Assembly (NCBI RefSeq): GCF_052324685.1
Contig: NW_027507046.1
Location: 124,001 to 188,000, forward strand
DNA from: Brachyhypopomus gauderio
Taxonomy: Eukaryota; Chordata; Actinopteri; Gymnotiformes; Hypopomidae
DNA length: 64,000 nt
Direction: 5' to 3'
Shown here: positions 44,639 through 56,708 of the stretch, piece by piece
Layout: every line of letters begins with the position of its first letter
How positions within the stretch are numbered: the stretch's first letter is position 1
Translations under genes and position numbers: made by a program
Notes under the pieces: generated by a model
The model's input: only the letters and a program-made list of their open reading frames with translations
What the model was told of the DNA's origin: nothing
The model's database searches: none

Positions 44639-44711
44639 TGACCCAGATGGGACTCGAACCCACAATCCTCAGCTCCGAAGGCTGATGCCTTATCCATTAG
44701 ACCACTGGGCC
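44639..44711 (-). tRNA. tRNA-Arg(TCG), unit 63
   Basis: C11U wobble form. Confidence 0.88.
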
Positions 44712-44879
44712 ACTTTTGCTTTGCATAGTGCAGACTTTGAAGGTCTTCTCGACTATAGACTAGTTTTCAAATATATGCTGAAGCCATGCTTCTTTTGCAC
44801 ATAACCATGTTGGCAAGAGCTCAGCGCATAAGAGCGTGACGTTCGGAGAAAGAAAAGAACTCTCTACATTCCTTGTCTG

Positions 44880-44950
44880 TGCGCCAGCCGGGAATCGAAC
44901 CCGGTTCACAAGAATGGGAATCTTGCATGATACCACTACACCACTGGCAC
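44880..44950 (-). tRNA. tRNA-Gly(CCC), unit 64
   Basis: Consensus. Confidence 0.95.
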
Positions 44951-45348
44951 CCTGCGCAGCTACACTTTAGAGGTCGCCAAAAAGTAAACACCAATCACAG
45001 TGCTTTTCCATGAGCAATTTACACATCTTTTCAAGCCAGCTCACATTTTCAGCTACTGTTTCATTTTTCCATGGACCTGTCCTTGATTTGCTCAATAACC
45101 ACGTGAGACAGTACATCATGCTTTTCATTCCTCTTCGCTTCTCAGACAAACATGCCATGTAGAGGTCAACAATGTTGTACTGTTCTGCATGGGTTGACGT
45201 CTAAGGTTCTTCTCTATGGCTCATTGTTGTATGCTTTCACACTTAGCTTGTTTGCAGACTTACCTTTACAAAGGGTCTAAAGAAAGAAGATAGAGGAAGT
45301 CTGCAGGCAAGCCAAAGAATGAGAATGTACTGTTTAGTCTCCAATGTA

Positions 45349-45421
45349 TGACCCAGATGGGACTCGAACCCACAATCCTCAGCTCCGAAGGCTGATGCCT
45401 TATCCATTAGGCCACTGGGCC
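45349..45421 (-). tRNA. tRNA-Arg(TCG), unit 64
   Basis: Consensus. Confidence 0.95.
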
Positions 45422-45589
45422 ACTTTTGCTTTGCATAGTGCAGACTTTGAAGGTCTTCTCGACTATAGACTAGTTTTCAAATATATGCTGAAGCCATGCT
45501 TCTTTTGCACATAACCATGTTGGCAAGAGCTCAGCGCATAAGAGCGTGACGTTCGGAGAAAGAAAAGTACTCTCTACATTCCTTGTCTG

Positions 45590-45660
45590 TGCGCCAGCCG
45601 GGAATCGAACCCGGTTCACAAGAATGGGAATCTTGCATGATACCACTACACCACTGGCAC
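45590..45660 (-). tRNA. tRNA-Gly(CCC), unit 65
   Basis: Consensus; partner of unit 59. Confidence 0.95.
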
Positions 45661-46058
45661 CCTGCGCAGCTAAACTTTAGAGGTCGCCAAAAAGTAAACA
45701 CCAATCACAGTGCTTTTCCATGAGCAATTTACACATCTTTTCAAGCCAGATCACATTTTCAGCTACTGTTTCATTTTTCCATGGACCTGTCCTTGATTTG
45801 CTCAATAACCACGTGAGACAGTACATCATGCTTTTCATTCCTCTTCGCTTCTCAGACAAACATGCCATGTAGAGGTCAACAATGTTGTACTGTTCTGCAT
45901 GGGTTGACGTCTAAGGTTCTTCTCTATGGCTCATTGTTGTATGCTTTCACACTCAGCTTGTTTGCAGACTTACCTTTACAAAGGGTCTAAAGAAAGAAGA
46001 TAGAGGAAGTCTGCAGGCAAGCCAAAGAATGAGAATGTACTCTTTAGTCTCCAATGTA

Positions 46059-46131
46059 TGACCCAGATGGGACTCGAACCCACAATCCTCAGCTCCGAAG
46101 GCTGATGCCTTATCCATTAGGCCACTAGGCC
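46059..46131 (-). tRNA. tRNA-Arg(TCG), unit 65
   Basis: U5-G68 wobble form; partner of unit 59. Confidence 0.92.
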
Positions 46132-46299
46132 ACTTTTGCTTTGCATAGTGCAGACTTTGAAGGTCTTCTCGACTATAGACTAGTTTTCAAATATATGCTG
46201 AAGCCATGCTTCTTTGCCACATAACCATGTTGGCAAGAGCTCAGCGCATAAGAGCGTGACGTTCGGAGAAAGAAAAGTACTCTCTACATTCCTTGTCTG

Positions 46300-46370
46300 T
46301 GCGCCAGCCGGGAATCGAACCCGGTTCACAAGAATGGGAATCTTGCATGATACCACTACACCACTGGCAC
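46300..46370 (-). tRNA. tRNA-Gly(CCC), unit 66
   Basis: Consensus; partner of unit 60. Confidence 0.95.
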
Positions 46371-46768
46371 CCTGCGCAGCTAAACTTTAGAGGTCGCCAA
46401 AAAGTAAACACCAATCACAGTGCTTTTCCATGAGCAATTTACACATCTTTTCAAGCCAGATCACATTTTCAGCTACTGTTTCATTTTTCCATGGACCTGT
46501 CCTTGATTTGCTCAATAACCACGTGAGACAGTACATCATGCTTTTCATTCCTCTTCGCTTCTCAGACAAACATGCCATGTAGAGGTCAACAATGTTGTAC
46601 TGTTCTGCATGGGTTGACGTCTAAGGTTCTTCTCTATGGCTCATTGTTGTATGCTTTCACACTCAGCTTGTTTGCAGACTTACCTTTACAAAGGGTCTAA
46701 AGAAAGAAGATAGAGGAAGTCTGCAGGCAAGCCAAAGAATGAGAATGTACTGTTTAGTCTCCAATGTA

Positions 46769-46841
46769 TGACCCAGATGGGACTCGAACCCACAATCCTC
46801 AGCTCCGAAGGCTGATGCCTTATCCATTAGGCCACTGGGCC
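46769..46841 (-). tRNA. tRNA-Arg(TCG), unit 66
   Basis: Consensus; partner of unit 60. Confidence 0.95.
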
Positions 46842-47009
46842 ACTTTTGCTTTGCATAGTGCAGACTTTGAAGGTCTTCTCGACTATAGACTAGTTTTCAA
46901 ATATATGCTGAAGCCATGCTTCTTTTGCACATAACCATGTTGGCAAGAGCTCAGCGCATAAGAGCGTGACGTTCGGAGAAAGAAAAGTACTCTCTACATT
47001 CCTTGTCTG

Positions 47010-47080
47010 TGCGCCAGCCGGGAATCGAACCCGGTTCACAAGAATGGGAATCTTGCATGATACCACTACACCACTGGCAC
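47010..47080 (-). tRNA. tRNA-Gly(CCC), unit 67
   Basis: Consensus; partner of unit 61. Confidence 0.95.
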
Positions 47081-47478
47081 CCTGCGCAGCTACTCTTTAG
47101 AGGTCGCCAAAAAGTAAACACCAATCACAGTGCTTTTCCATGAGCAATTTACACATCTTTTCAAGCCAGATCACATTTTCAGCTACTGTTTCATTTTTCC
47201 ATGGACCTGTCCTTGATTTGCTCAATAACCACGTGAGACAGTACATCATGCTTTTCATTCCTCTTCGCTTCTCAGACAAACATGCCATGTAGAGGTCAAC
47301 AATGTTGTACTGTTCTGCATGGGTTGACGTCTAAGGTTCTTCTCTATGGCTCATTGTTGTATGCTTTCACACTCAGCTTGTTTGCAGACTTAGCTTTACA
47401 AAGGGTCTAAAGAAAGAAGACAGAGGAAGTCTGCAGGCAAGCCAAAGAATGAGAATGTACTCTTTAGTCTCCAATGTA

Positions 47479-47551
47479 TGACCCAGATGGGACTCGAACC
47501 CACAATCCTCAGCTCCGAAGGCTGATGCCTTATCCATTAGGCCACTGGGCC
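47479..47551 (-). tRNA. tRNA-Arg(TCG), unit 67
   Basis: Consensus; partner of unit 61. Confidence 0.95.
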
Positions 47552-47719
47552 ACTTTTGCTTTGCATAGTGCAGACTTTGAAGGTCTTCTCGACTATAGAC
47601 TAGTTTTCAAATATATGCTGAAGCCATGCTTCTTTGCCACATAACCATGTTGGCAAGAGCTCAGCGCATAAGAGCGTGACGTTCGGAGAAAGAAAAGTAC
47701 TCTCTACATTCCTTGTCTG

Positions 47720-47790
47720 TGCGCCAGCCGGGAATCGAACCCGGTTCACAAGAATGGGAATCTTGCATGATACCACTACACCACTGGCAC
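47720..47790 (-). tRNA. tRNA-Gly(CCC), unit 68
   Basis: Consensus; partner of unit 62. Confidence 0.95.
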
Positions 47791-48188
47791 CCTGCGCAGC
47801 TAAACTTTAGAGGTCGCCAAAAAGTAAACACCAATCACAGTGCTTTTCCATGAGCAATTTACACATCTTTTCAAGCCAGATCACATTTTCAGCTACTGTT
47901 TCATTTTTCCATGGACCTGTCCTTGATTTGCTCAATAACCACGTGAGACAGTACATCATGCTTTTCATTCCTCTTCGCTTCTCAGACAAGCATGCCATGT
48001 AGAGGTCAACAATGTTGTACTGTTCTGCATGGGTTGACGTCTAAGGTTCTTCTCTATGGCTCATTGTTGTATGCTTTCACACTCAGCTTGTTTGCAGACT
48101 TAGCTTTACAAAGGGTCTAAAGAAAGAAGACAGAGGAAGTCTGCAGGCAAGCCAAAGAATGAGAATGTACTCTTTAGTCTCCAATGTA

Positions 48189-48261
48189 TGACCCAGATGG
48201 GACTCGAACCCACAATCCTCAGCTCCGAAGGCTGATGCCTTATCCATTAGGCCACTGGGCC
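48189..48261 (-). tRNA. tRNA-Arg(TCG), unit 68
   Basis: Consensus; partner of unit 62. Confidence 0.95.
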
Positions 48262-48429
48262 ACTTTTGCTTTGCATAGTGCAGACTTTGAAGGTCTTCTC
48301 GACTATAGTCTAGTTTTCAAATATATGCTGAAGCCATGCTTCTTTTGCACATAACCATGTTGGCAAGAGCTCAGCGCATAAGAGCGTGACGTTCGGAGAA
48401 AGAAAAGAACTCTCTACATTCCATGTCTG

Positions 48430-48500
48430 TGCGCCAGCCGGGAATCGAACCCGGTTCACAAGAATGGGAATCATGCATGATACCACTACACCACTGGCAC
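48430..48500 (-). tRNA. tRNA-Gly(CCC), unit 69
   Basis: A29U-U41 mismatch form; partner of unit 63. Confidence 0.72.
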
Positions 48501-48898
48501 CCTGCGCAGCTACACTTTAGAGGTCGCCAAAAAGTAAACACCAATCACAGTGCTTTTCCATGAGCAATTTACACATCTTTTCAAGCCAGATCACATTTTC
48601 AGCTACTGTTTCATTTTTCCATGGACCTGTCCTTGATTTGCTCAATAACCACGTGAGACAGTACATCATGCTTTTCATTCCTCTTCGCTTCTCAGACAAA
48701 CATGCCATGTAGAGGACAACAATGTTGTACTGTTCTGCATGGGTTGACGTCTAAGGTTCTTCTCTATGGCTCATTGTTGTATGCTTTCACAGTCAGCTTG
48801 TTTGCAGACTTACCTTTACAAAGGGTCTAAAGAAAGAAGACAGAGGAAGTCTGCAGGCAAGCCAAAGAATGAGAATGTACTCTTTAGTCTCCAATGTA

Positions 48899-48971
48899 TG
48901 ACCCAGATGGGACTCGAACCCACAATCCTCAGCTCCGAAGGCTGATGCCTTATCCATTAGACCACTGGGCC
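48899..48971 (-). tRNA. tRNA-Arg(TCG), unit 69
   Basis: C11U wobble form; partner of unit 63. Confidence 0.88.
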
Positions 48972-49139
48972 ACTTTTGCTTTGCATAGTGCAGACTTTGA
49001 AGGTCTTCTCGACTATAGACTAGTTTTCAAATATATGCTGAAGCCATGCTTCTTTTGCACATAACCATGTTGGCAAGAGCTCAGCGCATAAGAGCGTGAC
49101 GTTCGGAGAAAGAAAAGTACTCTCTACATTCCTTGTCTG

Positions 49140-49210
49140 TGCGCCAGCCGGGAATCGAACCCGGATCACAAGAATGGGAATCTTGCATGATACCACTACA
49201 CCACTGGCAC
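49140..49210 (-). tRNA. tRNA-Gly(CCC), unit 70
   Basis: Private A48U in the variable region; stems intact. CTGTGCAG flank links it to unit 21. Confidence 0.88.
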
Positions 49211-49608
49211 CCTGTGCAGCTAAACTTTAGAGGTCGCCAAAAAGTAAACACCAATCACAGTGCTTTTCCATGAGCAATTTACACATCTTTTCAAGCCAGA
49301 TCACATTTTCAGCTACTGTTTCATTTTTCCATGGACCTGTCCTTGATTTGCTCAATAACCACGTGAGACAGTACATCATGCTTTTCATTCCTCTTCGCTT
49401 CTCAGACAAACATGCCATGTAGACGTCAACAATGTTGTACTGTTCTGCATGGGTTGACGTCTAAGGTTCTTCTCTATGGCTCATTGTTGTATGCTTTCAC
49501 ACTCAGCTTGTTTGCAGACTTACCTTTACAAAGGGTCTAAAGAAAGAAGATAGAGGAAGTCTGCAGGCAAGCCAAAGAATGAGAATGTACTGTTTAGTCT
49601 CCAATGTA

Positions 49609-49681
49609 TGACCCAGATGGGACTCGAACCCACAATCCTCAGCTCCGAAGGCTGATGCCTTATCCATTAGGCCACTGGGCC
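49609..49681 (-). tRNA. tRNA-Arg(TCG), unit 70
   Basis: Consensus. Confidence 0.95.
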
Positions 49682-49849
49682 ACTTTTGCTTTGCATAGTG
49701 CAGACTTTGAAGGTCTTCTCGACTATAGACTAGTTTTCAAATATATGCTGAAGCCATGCTTCTTTGCCACATAACCATGTTGGCAAGAGCTCAGCGCATA
49801 AGAGCGTGACGTTCGGAGAAAGAAAAGTACTCTCTACATTCCTTGTCTG

Positions 49850-49920
49850 TGCGCCAGCCGGGAATCGAACCTGGTTCACAAGAATGGGAATCTTGCATGA
49901 TACCACTACACCACTGGCAC
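49850..49920 (-). tRNA. tRNA-Gly(CCC), unit 71
   Basis: A51-C63 mismatch form with TGAACAATTT upstream, like units 22 and 31. Confidence 0.82.
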
Positions 49921-50318
49921 CCTGCGCAGCTAAACTTTAGAGGTCGCCAAAAAGTAAACACCAATCACAGTGCTTTTCCATGAACAATTTACACATCTTT
50001 TCAAGCCAGATCACATTTTCAGCTACTGTTTCATTTTTCCATGGACCTGTCCTTGATTTGCTCAATAACCACGTGAGACAGTACATCATGCTTTTCATTC
50101 CTCTTCGCTTCTCAGACAAACATGCCATGTAGAGGTCAACAATGTTGTACTGTTCTGCATGGGTTGACGTCTAAGGTTCTTCTCTATGGCTCATTGTTGT
50201 ATGCTTTCACACTTAGCTTGTTTGCAGACTTACCTTTACAAAGGGTCTAAAGAAAGAAGATAGAGGAAGTCTGCAGGCAAGCTAAAGAATGAGAATGTAC
50301 TGTTTAGTCTCCAATGTA

Positions 50319-50391
50319 TGACCCAGATGGGACTCGAACCCACAATCCTCAGCTCCGAAGGGTGAAGCCTTATCCATTAGGCCACTGGGCC
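50319..50391 (-). tRNA. tRNA-Arg(TCG), unit 71
   Basis: A26U, G30C form, like units 24 and 32; the unit is a hybrid. Confidence 0.7.
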
Positions 50392-50559
50392 ACTTTTGCT
50401 TTGCATAGTGCAGACTTTGAAGGTCTTCTCGACTATAGACTAGTTTTCAAATATATGCTGAAGCCATGCTTCTTTGCCACATAACCATGTTGGCAAGAGC
50501 TCAGCGCATAAGAGCGTGACGTTCGGAGAAAGAAAAGTACTCTCTACATTCCTTGTCTG

Positions 50560-50630
50560 TGCGCCAGCCGGGAATCGAACCCGGTTCACAAGAATGGGAA
50601 TCTTGCATGATACCACTACACCACTGGCAC
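50560..50630 (-). tRNA. tRNA-Gly(CCC), unit 72
   Basis: Consensus. Confidence 0.95.
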
Positions 50631-51028
50631 CCTGCGCAGCTAAACTTTAGAGGTCGCCAAAAAGTAAACACCAATCACAGTGCTTTTCCATGAACAATTT
50701 ACACATCTTTTCAAGCCAGATCACATTTTCAGCTACTGTTTCATTTTTCCATGGACCTGTCCTTGATTTGCTCAATAACCACGTGAGACAGTACATCATG
50801 CTTTTCATTCCTCTTCGCTTCTCAGACAAACATGCCATGTAGAGGTCAACAATGTTGTACTGTTCTGCATGGGTTGACGTCTAAGGTTCTTCTCTATGGC
50901 TCATTGTTGTATGCTTTCACACTTAGCTTGTTTGCAGACTTACCTTTACAAAGGGTCTAAAGAAAGAAGATAGAGGAAGTCTGCAGGCAAGCTAAAGAAT
51001 GAGAATGTACTGTTTAGTCTCCAATGTA

Positions 51029-51101
51029 TGACCCAGATGGGACTCGAACCCACAATCCTCAGCTCCGAAGGGTGAAGCCTTATCCATTAGGCCACTGGGC
51101 C
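51029..51101 (-). tRNA. tRNA-Arg(TCG), unit 72
   Basis: A26U, G30C form. Confidence 0.7.
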
Positions 51102-51269
51102 ACTTTTGCTTTGCATAGTGCAGACTTTGAAGGTCTTCTCGACTATAGACTAGTTTTCAAATATATGCTGAAGCCATGCTTCTTTGCCACATAACCATGT
51201 TGGCAAGAGCTCAGCGCATAAGAGCGTGACGTTCGGAGAAAGAAAAGTACTCTCTACATTCCTTGTCTG

Positions 51270-51340
51270 TGCGCCAGCCGGGAATCGAACCCGGTTCACA
51301 AGAATGGGAATCTTGCATGATACCACTACACCACTGGCAC
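51270..51340 (-). tRNA. tRNA-Gly(CCC), unit 73
   Basis: Consensus; unit is B-type at this end. Confidence 0.95.
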
Positions 51341-51738
51341 CCTGCGCAGCTAAACTTTAGAGGTCGCCAAAAAGTAAACACCAATCACAGTGCTTTTCCA
51401 TGAGCAATTTACACATCTTTTCAAGCCAGATCACATTTTCAGCTACTGTTTCATTTTTCCATGGACCTGTCCTTGATTTGCTCAATAACCACGTGAGACA
51501 GTACATCATGCTTTTCATTCCTCTTAGCTTCTCAGACAAGCATGCCATGTAGAGGTCAGCAATGTTGTACTGTTCTGCATGGGTTGACGTCTAAGGTTCT
51601 TCTCTATGGCTCATTGTTGTATGCTTTCACACTGAGCTTGTTTGCAGACTTACCTTTACAAAGGGTCTAAAGAAAGAAGATAGAGGAAGTCTGCAGGCAA
51701 GCCAAAGAATGAGAATGTACTCTTTAGTCTCCAATGTA

Positions 51739-51811
51739 TGACCCAGATGGGACTCGAACCCACAATCCTCAGCTCCGAAGGCTGATGGCTTATCCATTAG
51801 GCCACTGGGCC
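51739..51811 (-). tRNA. tRNA-Arg(TCG), unit 73
   Basis: G24C D-stem mismatch form with A-type trailer, so the B-to-A switch falls inside this unit. Confidence 0.75.
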
Positions 51812-51979
51812 ACTTTTGCTTTGCATAGTGCAGACTTTGAAGGTCTTCTCGACTATAGACTAGTTTTCAAATATATGCTGAAGCCATGCTTCTTTTGCAC
51901 ATAACCATGTTGGCAAGAGCTCAGCGCATAAGAGCGTGACGTTCGGAGAAAGAAAAGTACTCTCTACATTCCTTGTCTG

Positions 51980-52050
51980 TGCGCCAGCCGGGAATCGAAC
52001 CCGGTTCACAAGAATGGGAATCTTGCATGATACCACTACACCACTGGCAC
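51980..52050 (-). tRNA. tRNA-Gly(CCC), unit 74
   Basis: Consensus; the spacer open frame of this unit has the stop. Confidence 0.95.
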
Positions 52051-52448
52051 CCTGCGCAGCTACTCTTTAGAGGTCGCCAAAAAGTAAACACCAATCACAG
52101 TGCTATTCCATGAGGAATTTACACATCTTTTCAAGCCAGATCACATTTTCAGCTACTGTTTCATTTTTCCATGGACCTGTCCTTGATTTGCTCAATAACC
52201 ACGTGAGACAGTACATCATGCTTTTCATTCCTCTTCGCTTCTCAGACAAACATGCCATGTAGAGGTCAACAATGTTGTACTGTTCTGCATGGGTTGACGT
52301 CTAAGGTTCTTCTCTATGGCTCATTGTTGTATGCTTTCACACTCAGCTTGTTTGCAGACTTACCTTTACAAAGGGTCTAAAGAAAGAAGATAGAGGAAGT
52401 CTGCAGGCAAGCCAAAGAATGAGAATGTACTCTTTAGTCTCCAATGTA

Positions 52449-52521
52449 TGACCCAGATGGGACTCGAACCCACAATCCTCAGCTCCGAAGGCTGATGCCT
52501 TATCTATTAGGCCACTGGGCC
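52449..52521 (-). tRNA. tRNA-Arg(TCG), unit 74
   Basis: G18A form; likely impaired. Confidence 0.65.
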
Positions 52522-52689
52522 ACTTTTGCTTTGCATAGTGCAGACTTTGAAGGTCTTCTCGACTATAGACTAGTTTTCAAATATATGCTGAAGCCATGCT
52601 TCTTTGCCACATAACCATGTTGGCAAGAGCTCAGCGCATAAGAGCGTGACGTTCGGAGAAAGAAAAGAACTCTCTACATTCCTTGTCTG

Positions 52690-52760
52690 TGCGCCAGCCG
52701 GGAATCGAACCCGGTTCACAAGAATGGGAATCTTGCATGATACCACTACACCACTGGCAC
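52690..52760 (-). tRNA. tRNA-Gly(CCC), unit 75
   Basis: Consensus. Confidence 0.95.
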
Positions 52761-53158
52761 CCTGCGCAGCTAAACTTTAGAGGTCGCCAAAAAGTAAACA
52801 CCAATCACAGTGCTTTTCCATGAGCAATTTACACATCTTTTCAAGCCAGATCACATTTTCAGCTACTGTTTCATTTTTCCATGGACCTGTACTTGATTTG
52901 CTCAATAACCACGTGAGACAGTACATCATGCTTTTCATTCCTCTTCGCTTCTCAGACAAACATGCCATGTAGAGGTCAGCAATGTTGTACTGTTCTGCAT
53001 GGGTTGACGTCTAAGGTTCTTCTCTATGGCTCATTGTTGTATGCTTTCACAGTCAGCTTGTTTGCAGACTTACCTTTACAAAGGGTCTAAAGAAAGAAGA
53101 TAGAGGAAGTCTGCAGGCAAGCCAAAGAATGAGAATGTACTCTTTAGTCTCCAATGTA

Positions 53159-53231
53159 TGACCCAGATGGGACTCGAACCCACAATCCTCAGCTCCGAAG
53201 GCTGATGCCTTATCCATTAGGCCACTAGGCC
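53159..53231 (-). tRNA. tRNA-Arg(TCG), unit 75
   Basis: U5-G68 wobble form. Confidence 0.92.
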
Positions 53232-53399
53232 ACTTTTGCTTTGCATAGTGCAGACTTTGAAGGTCTTCTCGACTATAGACTAGTTTTCAAATATATGCTG
53301 AAGCCATGCTTCTTTTGCACATAACCATGTTGGCAAGAGCTCAGCGCATAAGAGTGTGACGTTCGGAGAAAGAAAAGAACTCTCTACATTTCTTGTCTG

Positions 53400-53470
53400 T
53401 GCGCCAGCCGGGAATCGAACCTGGTTCACAAGAATGGGAATCTTGCATGATACCACTACACCACTGGCAC
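53400..53470 (-). tRNA. tRNA-Gly(CCC), unit 76
   Basis: A51-C63 mismatch form. Confidence 0.82.
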
Positions 53471-53868
53471 CCTGCGCAGCTAAACTTTAGAGGTCGCCAA
53501 AAAGTAAACACCAATCACAGTGCTTTTCCATGAGCAATTTACACATCTTTTCAAGCCAGATCACATTTTCAGCTACTGTTTCATTTTTCCATGGACCTGT
53601 CCTTGATTTGCTCAATAACCACGTGAGACAGTACATCATGCTTTTCATTCCTCTTCGCTTCTCAGACAAACATGCCATGTAGAGGTCAGCAATGTTGTAC
53701 TGTTCTGCATGGGTTGACGTCTAAGGTTCTTCTCTATGGCTCATTGTTGTATGCTTTCACAGTCAGCTTGTTTGCAGACTTACCTTTACAAAGGGTCTAA
53801 AGAAAGAAGATAGAGGAAGTCTGCAGGCAAGCCAAAGAATGAGAATGTACTCTTTAGTCTCCAATGTA

Positions 53869-53941
53869 TGACCCAGATGGGACTCGAACCCACAATCCTC
53901 AGCTCCGAAGGCTGATGCCTTATCCATTAGGCCACTGGGCC
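53869..53941 (-). tRNA. tRNA-Arg(TCG), unit 76
   Basis: Consensus, the only such copy in units 73-90. Confidence 0.95.
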
Positions 53942-54109
53942 ACTTTTGCTTTGCATAGTGCAGACTTTGAAGGTCTTCTCGACTATAGACTAGTTTTCAA
54001 ATATATGCTGAAGCCATGCTTCTTTTGCACATAACCATGTTGGCAAGAGCTCAGCGCATAAGAGCGTGACGTTCGGAGAAAGAAAAGTACTCTCTACATT
54101 CCTTGTCTG

Positions 54110-54180
54110 TGCGCCAGCCGGGAATCGAACCCGGTTCACAAGAATGGGAATCTTGCATGATACCACTACACCACTGGCAC
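54110..54180 (-). tRNA. tRNA-Gly(CCC), unit 77
   Basis: Consensus; the spacer open frame of this unit has the stop. Confidence 0.95.
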
Positions 54181-54578
54181 CCTGCGCAGCTACTCTTTAG
54201 AGGTCGCCAAAAAGTAAACACCAATCACAGTGCTATTCCATGAGGAATTTACACATCTTTTCAAGCCAGATCACATTTTCAGCTACTGTTTCATTTTTCC
54301 ATGGACCTGTCCTTGATTTGCTCAATAACCACGTGAGACAGTACATCATGCTTTTCATTCCTCTTCGCTTCTCAGACAAACATGCCATGTAGAGGTCAAC
54401 AATGTTGTACTGTTCTGCATGGGTTGACGTCTAAGGTTCTTCTCTATGGCTCATTGTTGTATGCTTTCACACTCAGCTTGTTTGCAGACTTACCTTTACA
54501 AAGGGTCTAAAGAAAGAAGATAGAGGAAGTCTGCAGGCAAGCCAAAGAATGAGAATGTACTCTTTAGTCTCCAATGTA

Positions 54579-54651
54579 TGACCCAGATGGGACTCGAACC
54601 CACAATCCTCAGCTCCGAAGGCTGATGCCTTATCTATTAGGCCACTGGGCC
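54579..54651 (-). tRNA. tRNA-Arg(TCG), unit 77
   Basis: G18A form; likely impaired. Confidence 0.65.
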
Positions 54652-54819
54652 ACTTTTGCTTTGCATAGTGCAGACTTTGAAGGTCTTCTCGACTATAGAC
54701 TAGTTTTCAAATATATGCTGAAGCCATGCTTCTTTGCCACATAACCATGTTGGCAAGAGCTCAGCGCATAAGAGCGTGACGTTCGGAGAAAGAAAAGAAC
54801 TCTCTACATTCCTTGTCTG

Positions 54820-54890
54820 TGCGCCAGCCGGGAATCGAACCCGGTTCACAAGAATGGGAATCTTGCATGATACCACTACACCACTGGCAC
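54820..54890 (-). tRNA. tRNA-Gly(CCC), unit 78
   Basis: Consensus. Confidence 0.95.
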
Positions 54891-55288
54891 CCTGCGCAGC
54901 TAAACTTTAGAGGTCGCCAAAAAGTAAACACCAATCACAGTGCTTTTCCATGAGCAATTTACACATCTTTTCAAGCCAGATCACATTTTCAGCTACTGTT
55001 TCATTTTTCCATGGACCTGTACTTGATTTGCTCAATAACCACGTGAGACAGTACATCATGCTTTTCATTCCTCTTCGCTTCTCAGACAAACATGCCATGT
55101 AGAGGTCAGCAATGTTGTACTGTTCTGCATGGGTTGACGTCTAAGGTTCTTCTCTATGGCTCATTGTTGTATGCTTTCACAGTCAGCTTGTTTGCAGACT
55201 TACCTTTACAAAGGGTCTAAAGAAAGAAGATAGAGGAAGTCTGCAGGCAAGCCAAAGAATGAGAATGTACTCTTTAGTCTCCAATGTA

Positions 55289-55361
55289 TGACCCAGATGG
55301 GACTCGAACCCACAATCCTCAGCTCCGAAGGCTGATGCCTTATCCATTAGGCCACTAGGCC
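55289..55361 (-). tRNA. tRNA-Arg(TCG), unit 78
   Basis: U5-G68 wobble form. Confidence 0.92.
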
Positions 55362-55529
55362 ACTTTTGCTTTGCATAGTGCAGACTTTGAAGGTCTTCTC
55401 GACTATAGACTAGTTTTCAAATATATGCTGAAGCCATGCTTCTTTTGCACATAACCATGTTGGCAAGAGCTCAGCGCATAAGAGTGTGACGTTCGGAGAA
55501 AGAAAAGAACTCTCTACATTCCTTGTCTG

Positions 55530-55600
55530 TGCGCCAGCCGGGAATCGAACCTGGTTCACAAGAATGGGAATCTTGCATGATACCACTACACCACTGGCAC
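55530..55600 (-). tRNA. tRNA-Gly(CCC), unit 79
   Basis: A51-C63 mismatch form. Confidence 0.82.
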
Positions 55601-55998
55601 CCTGCGCAGCTAAACTTTAGAGGTCGCCAAAAAGTAAACACCAATCACAGTGCTTTTCCATGAGCAATTTACACATCTTTTCAAGCCAGATCACATTTTC
55701 AGCTACTGTTTCATTTTTCCATGGACCTGTCCTTGATTTGCTCAATAACCACGTGAGACAGTACATCATGCTTTTCATTCCTCTTCGCTTCTCAGACAAA
55801 CATGCCATGTAGAGGTCAGCAATGTTGTACTGTTCTGCATGGGTTGACGTCTAAGGTTCTTCTCTATGGCTCATTGTTGTATGCTTTCACAGTCAGCTTG
55901 TTTGCAGACTTACCTTTACAAAGGGTCTAAAGAAAGAAGATAGAGGAAGTCTGCAGGCAAGCCAAAGAATGAGAATGTACTCTTTAGTCTCCAATGTA

Positions 55999-56071
55999 TG
56001 ACCCAGATGGGACTCGAACCCACAATCCTCAGCTCCGAAGGCTGATGCCTTATCCATTAGGCCACTAGGCC
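55999..56071 (-). tRNA. tRNA-Arg(TCG), unit 79
   Basis: U5-G68 wobble form. Confidence 0.92.
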
Positions 56072-56239
56072 ACTTTTGCTTTGCATAGTGCAGACTTTGA
56101 AGGTCTTCTCGACTATAGACTAGTTTTCAAATATATGCTGAAGCCATGCTTCTTTTGCACATAACCATGTTGGCAAGAGCTCAGCGCATAAGAGTGTGAC
56201 GTTCGGAGAAAGAAAAGAACTCTCTACATTTCTTGTCTG

Positions 56240-56310
56240 TGCGCCAGCCGGGAATCGAACCTGGTTCACAAGAATGGGAATCTTGCATGATACCACTACA
56301 CCACTGGCAC
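56240..56310 (-). tRNA. tRNA-Gly(CCC), unit 80
   Basis: A51-C63 mismatch form. Confidence 0.82.
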
Positions 56311-56708
56311 CCTGCGCAGCTAAACTTTAGAGGTCGCCAAAAAGTAAACACCAATCACAGTGCTTTTCCATGAGCAATTTACACATCTTTTCAAGCCAGA
56401 TCACATTTTCAGCTACTGTTTCATTTTTCCATGGACCTGTCCTTGATTTGCTCAATAACCACGTGAGACAGTACATCATGCTTTTCATTCCTCTTCGCTT
56501 CTCAGACAAACATGCCATGTAGAGGTCAACAATGTTGTACTGTTCTGCATGGGTTGACGTCTAAGGTTCTTCTCTATGGCTCATTGTTGTATGCTTTCAC
56601 ACTCAGCTTGTTTGCAGACTTACCTTTACAAAGGGTCTAAAGAAAGAAGATAGAGGAAGTCTGCAGGCAAGCCAAAGAATGAGAATGTACTCTTTAGTCT
56701 CCAATGTA

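Larger units (their letters stand above)
41179..48988. repeat. Six-unit-spaced duplication, units 59-63 and 65-69
   Basis: All diagnostic marks of five consecutive units recur exactly 4,260 bp later; I saw no difference between the two sets by eye. The youngest large duplication in the window. Confidence 0.9.
51829..56088. repeat. Three-unit higher-order repeat, units 74-76 and 77-79
   Basis: Order in both sets: open frame with stop and Arg G18A; Arg-to-Ser unit with wobble Arg gene; GTGTGACG unit with Gly A51. The spacing is 2,130 bp. Confidence 0.85.
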
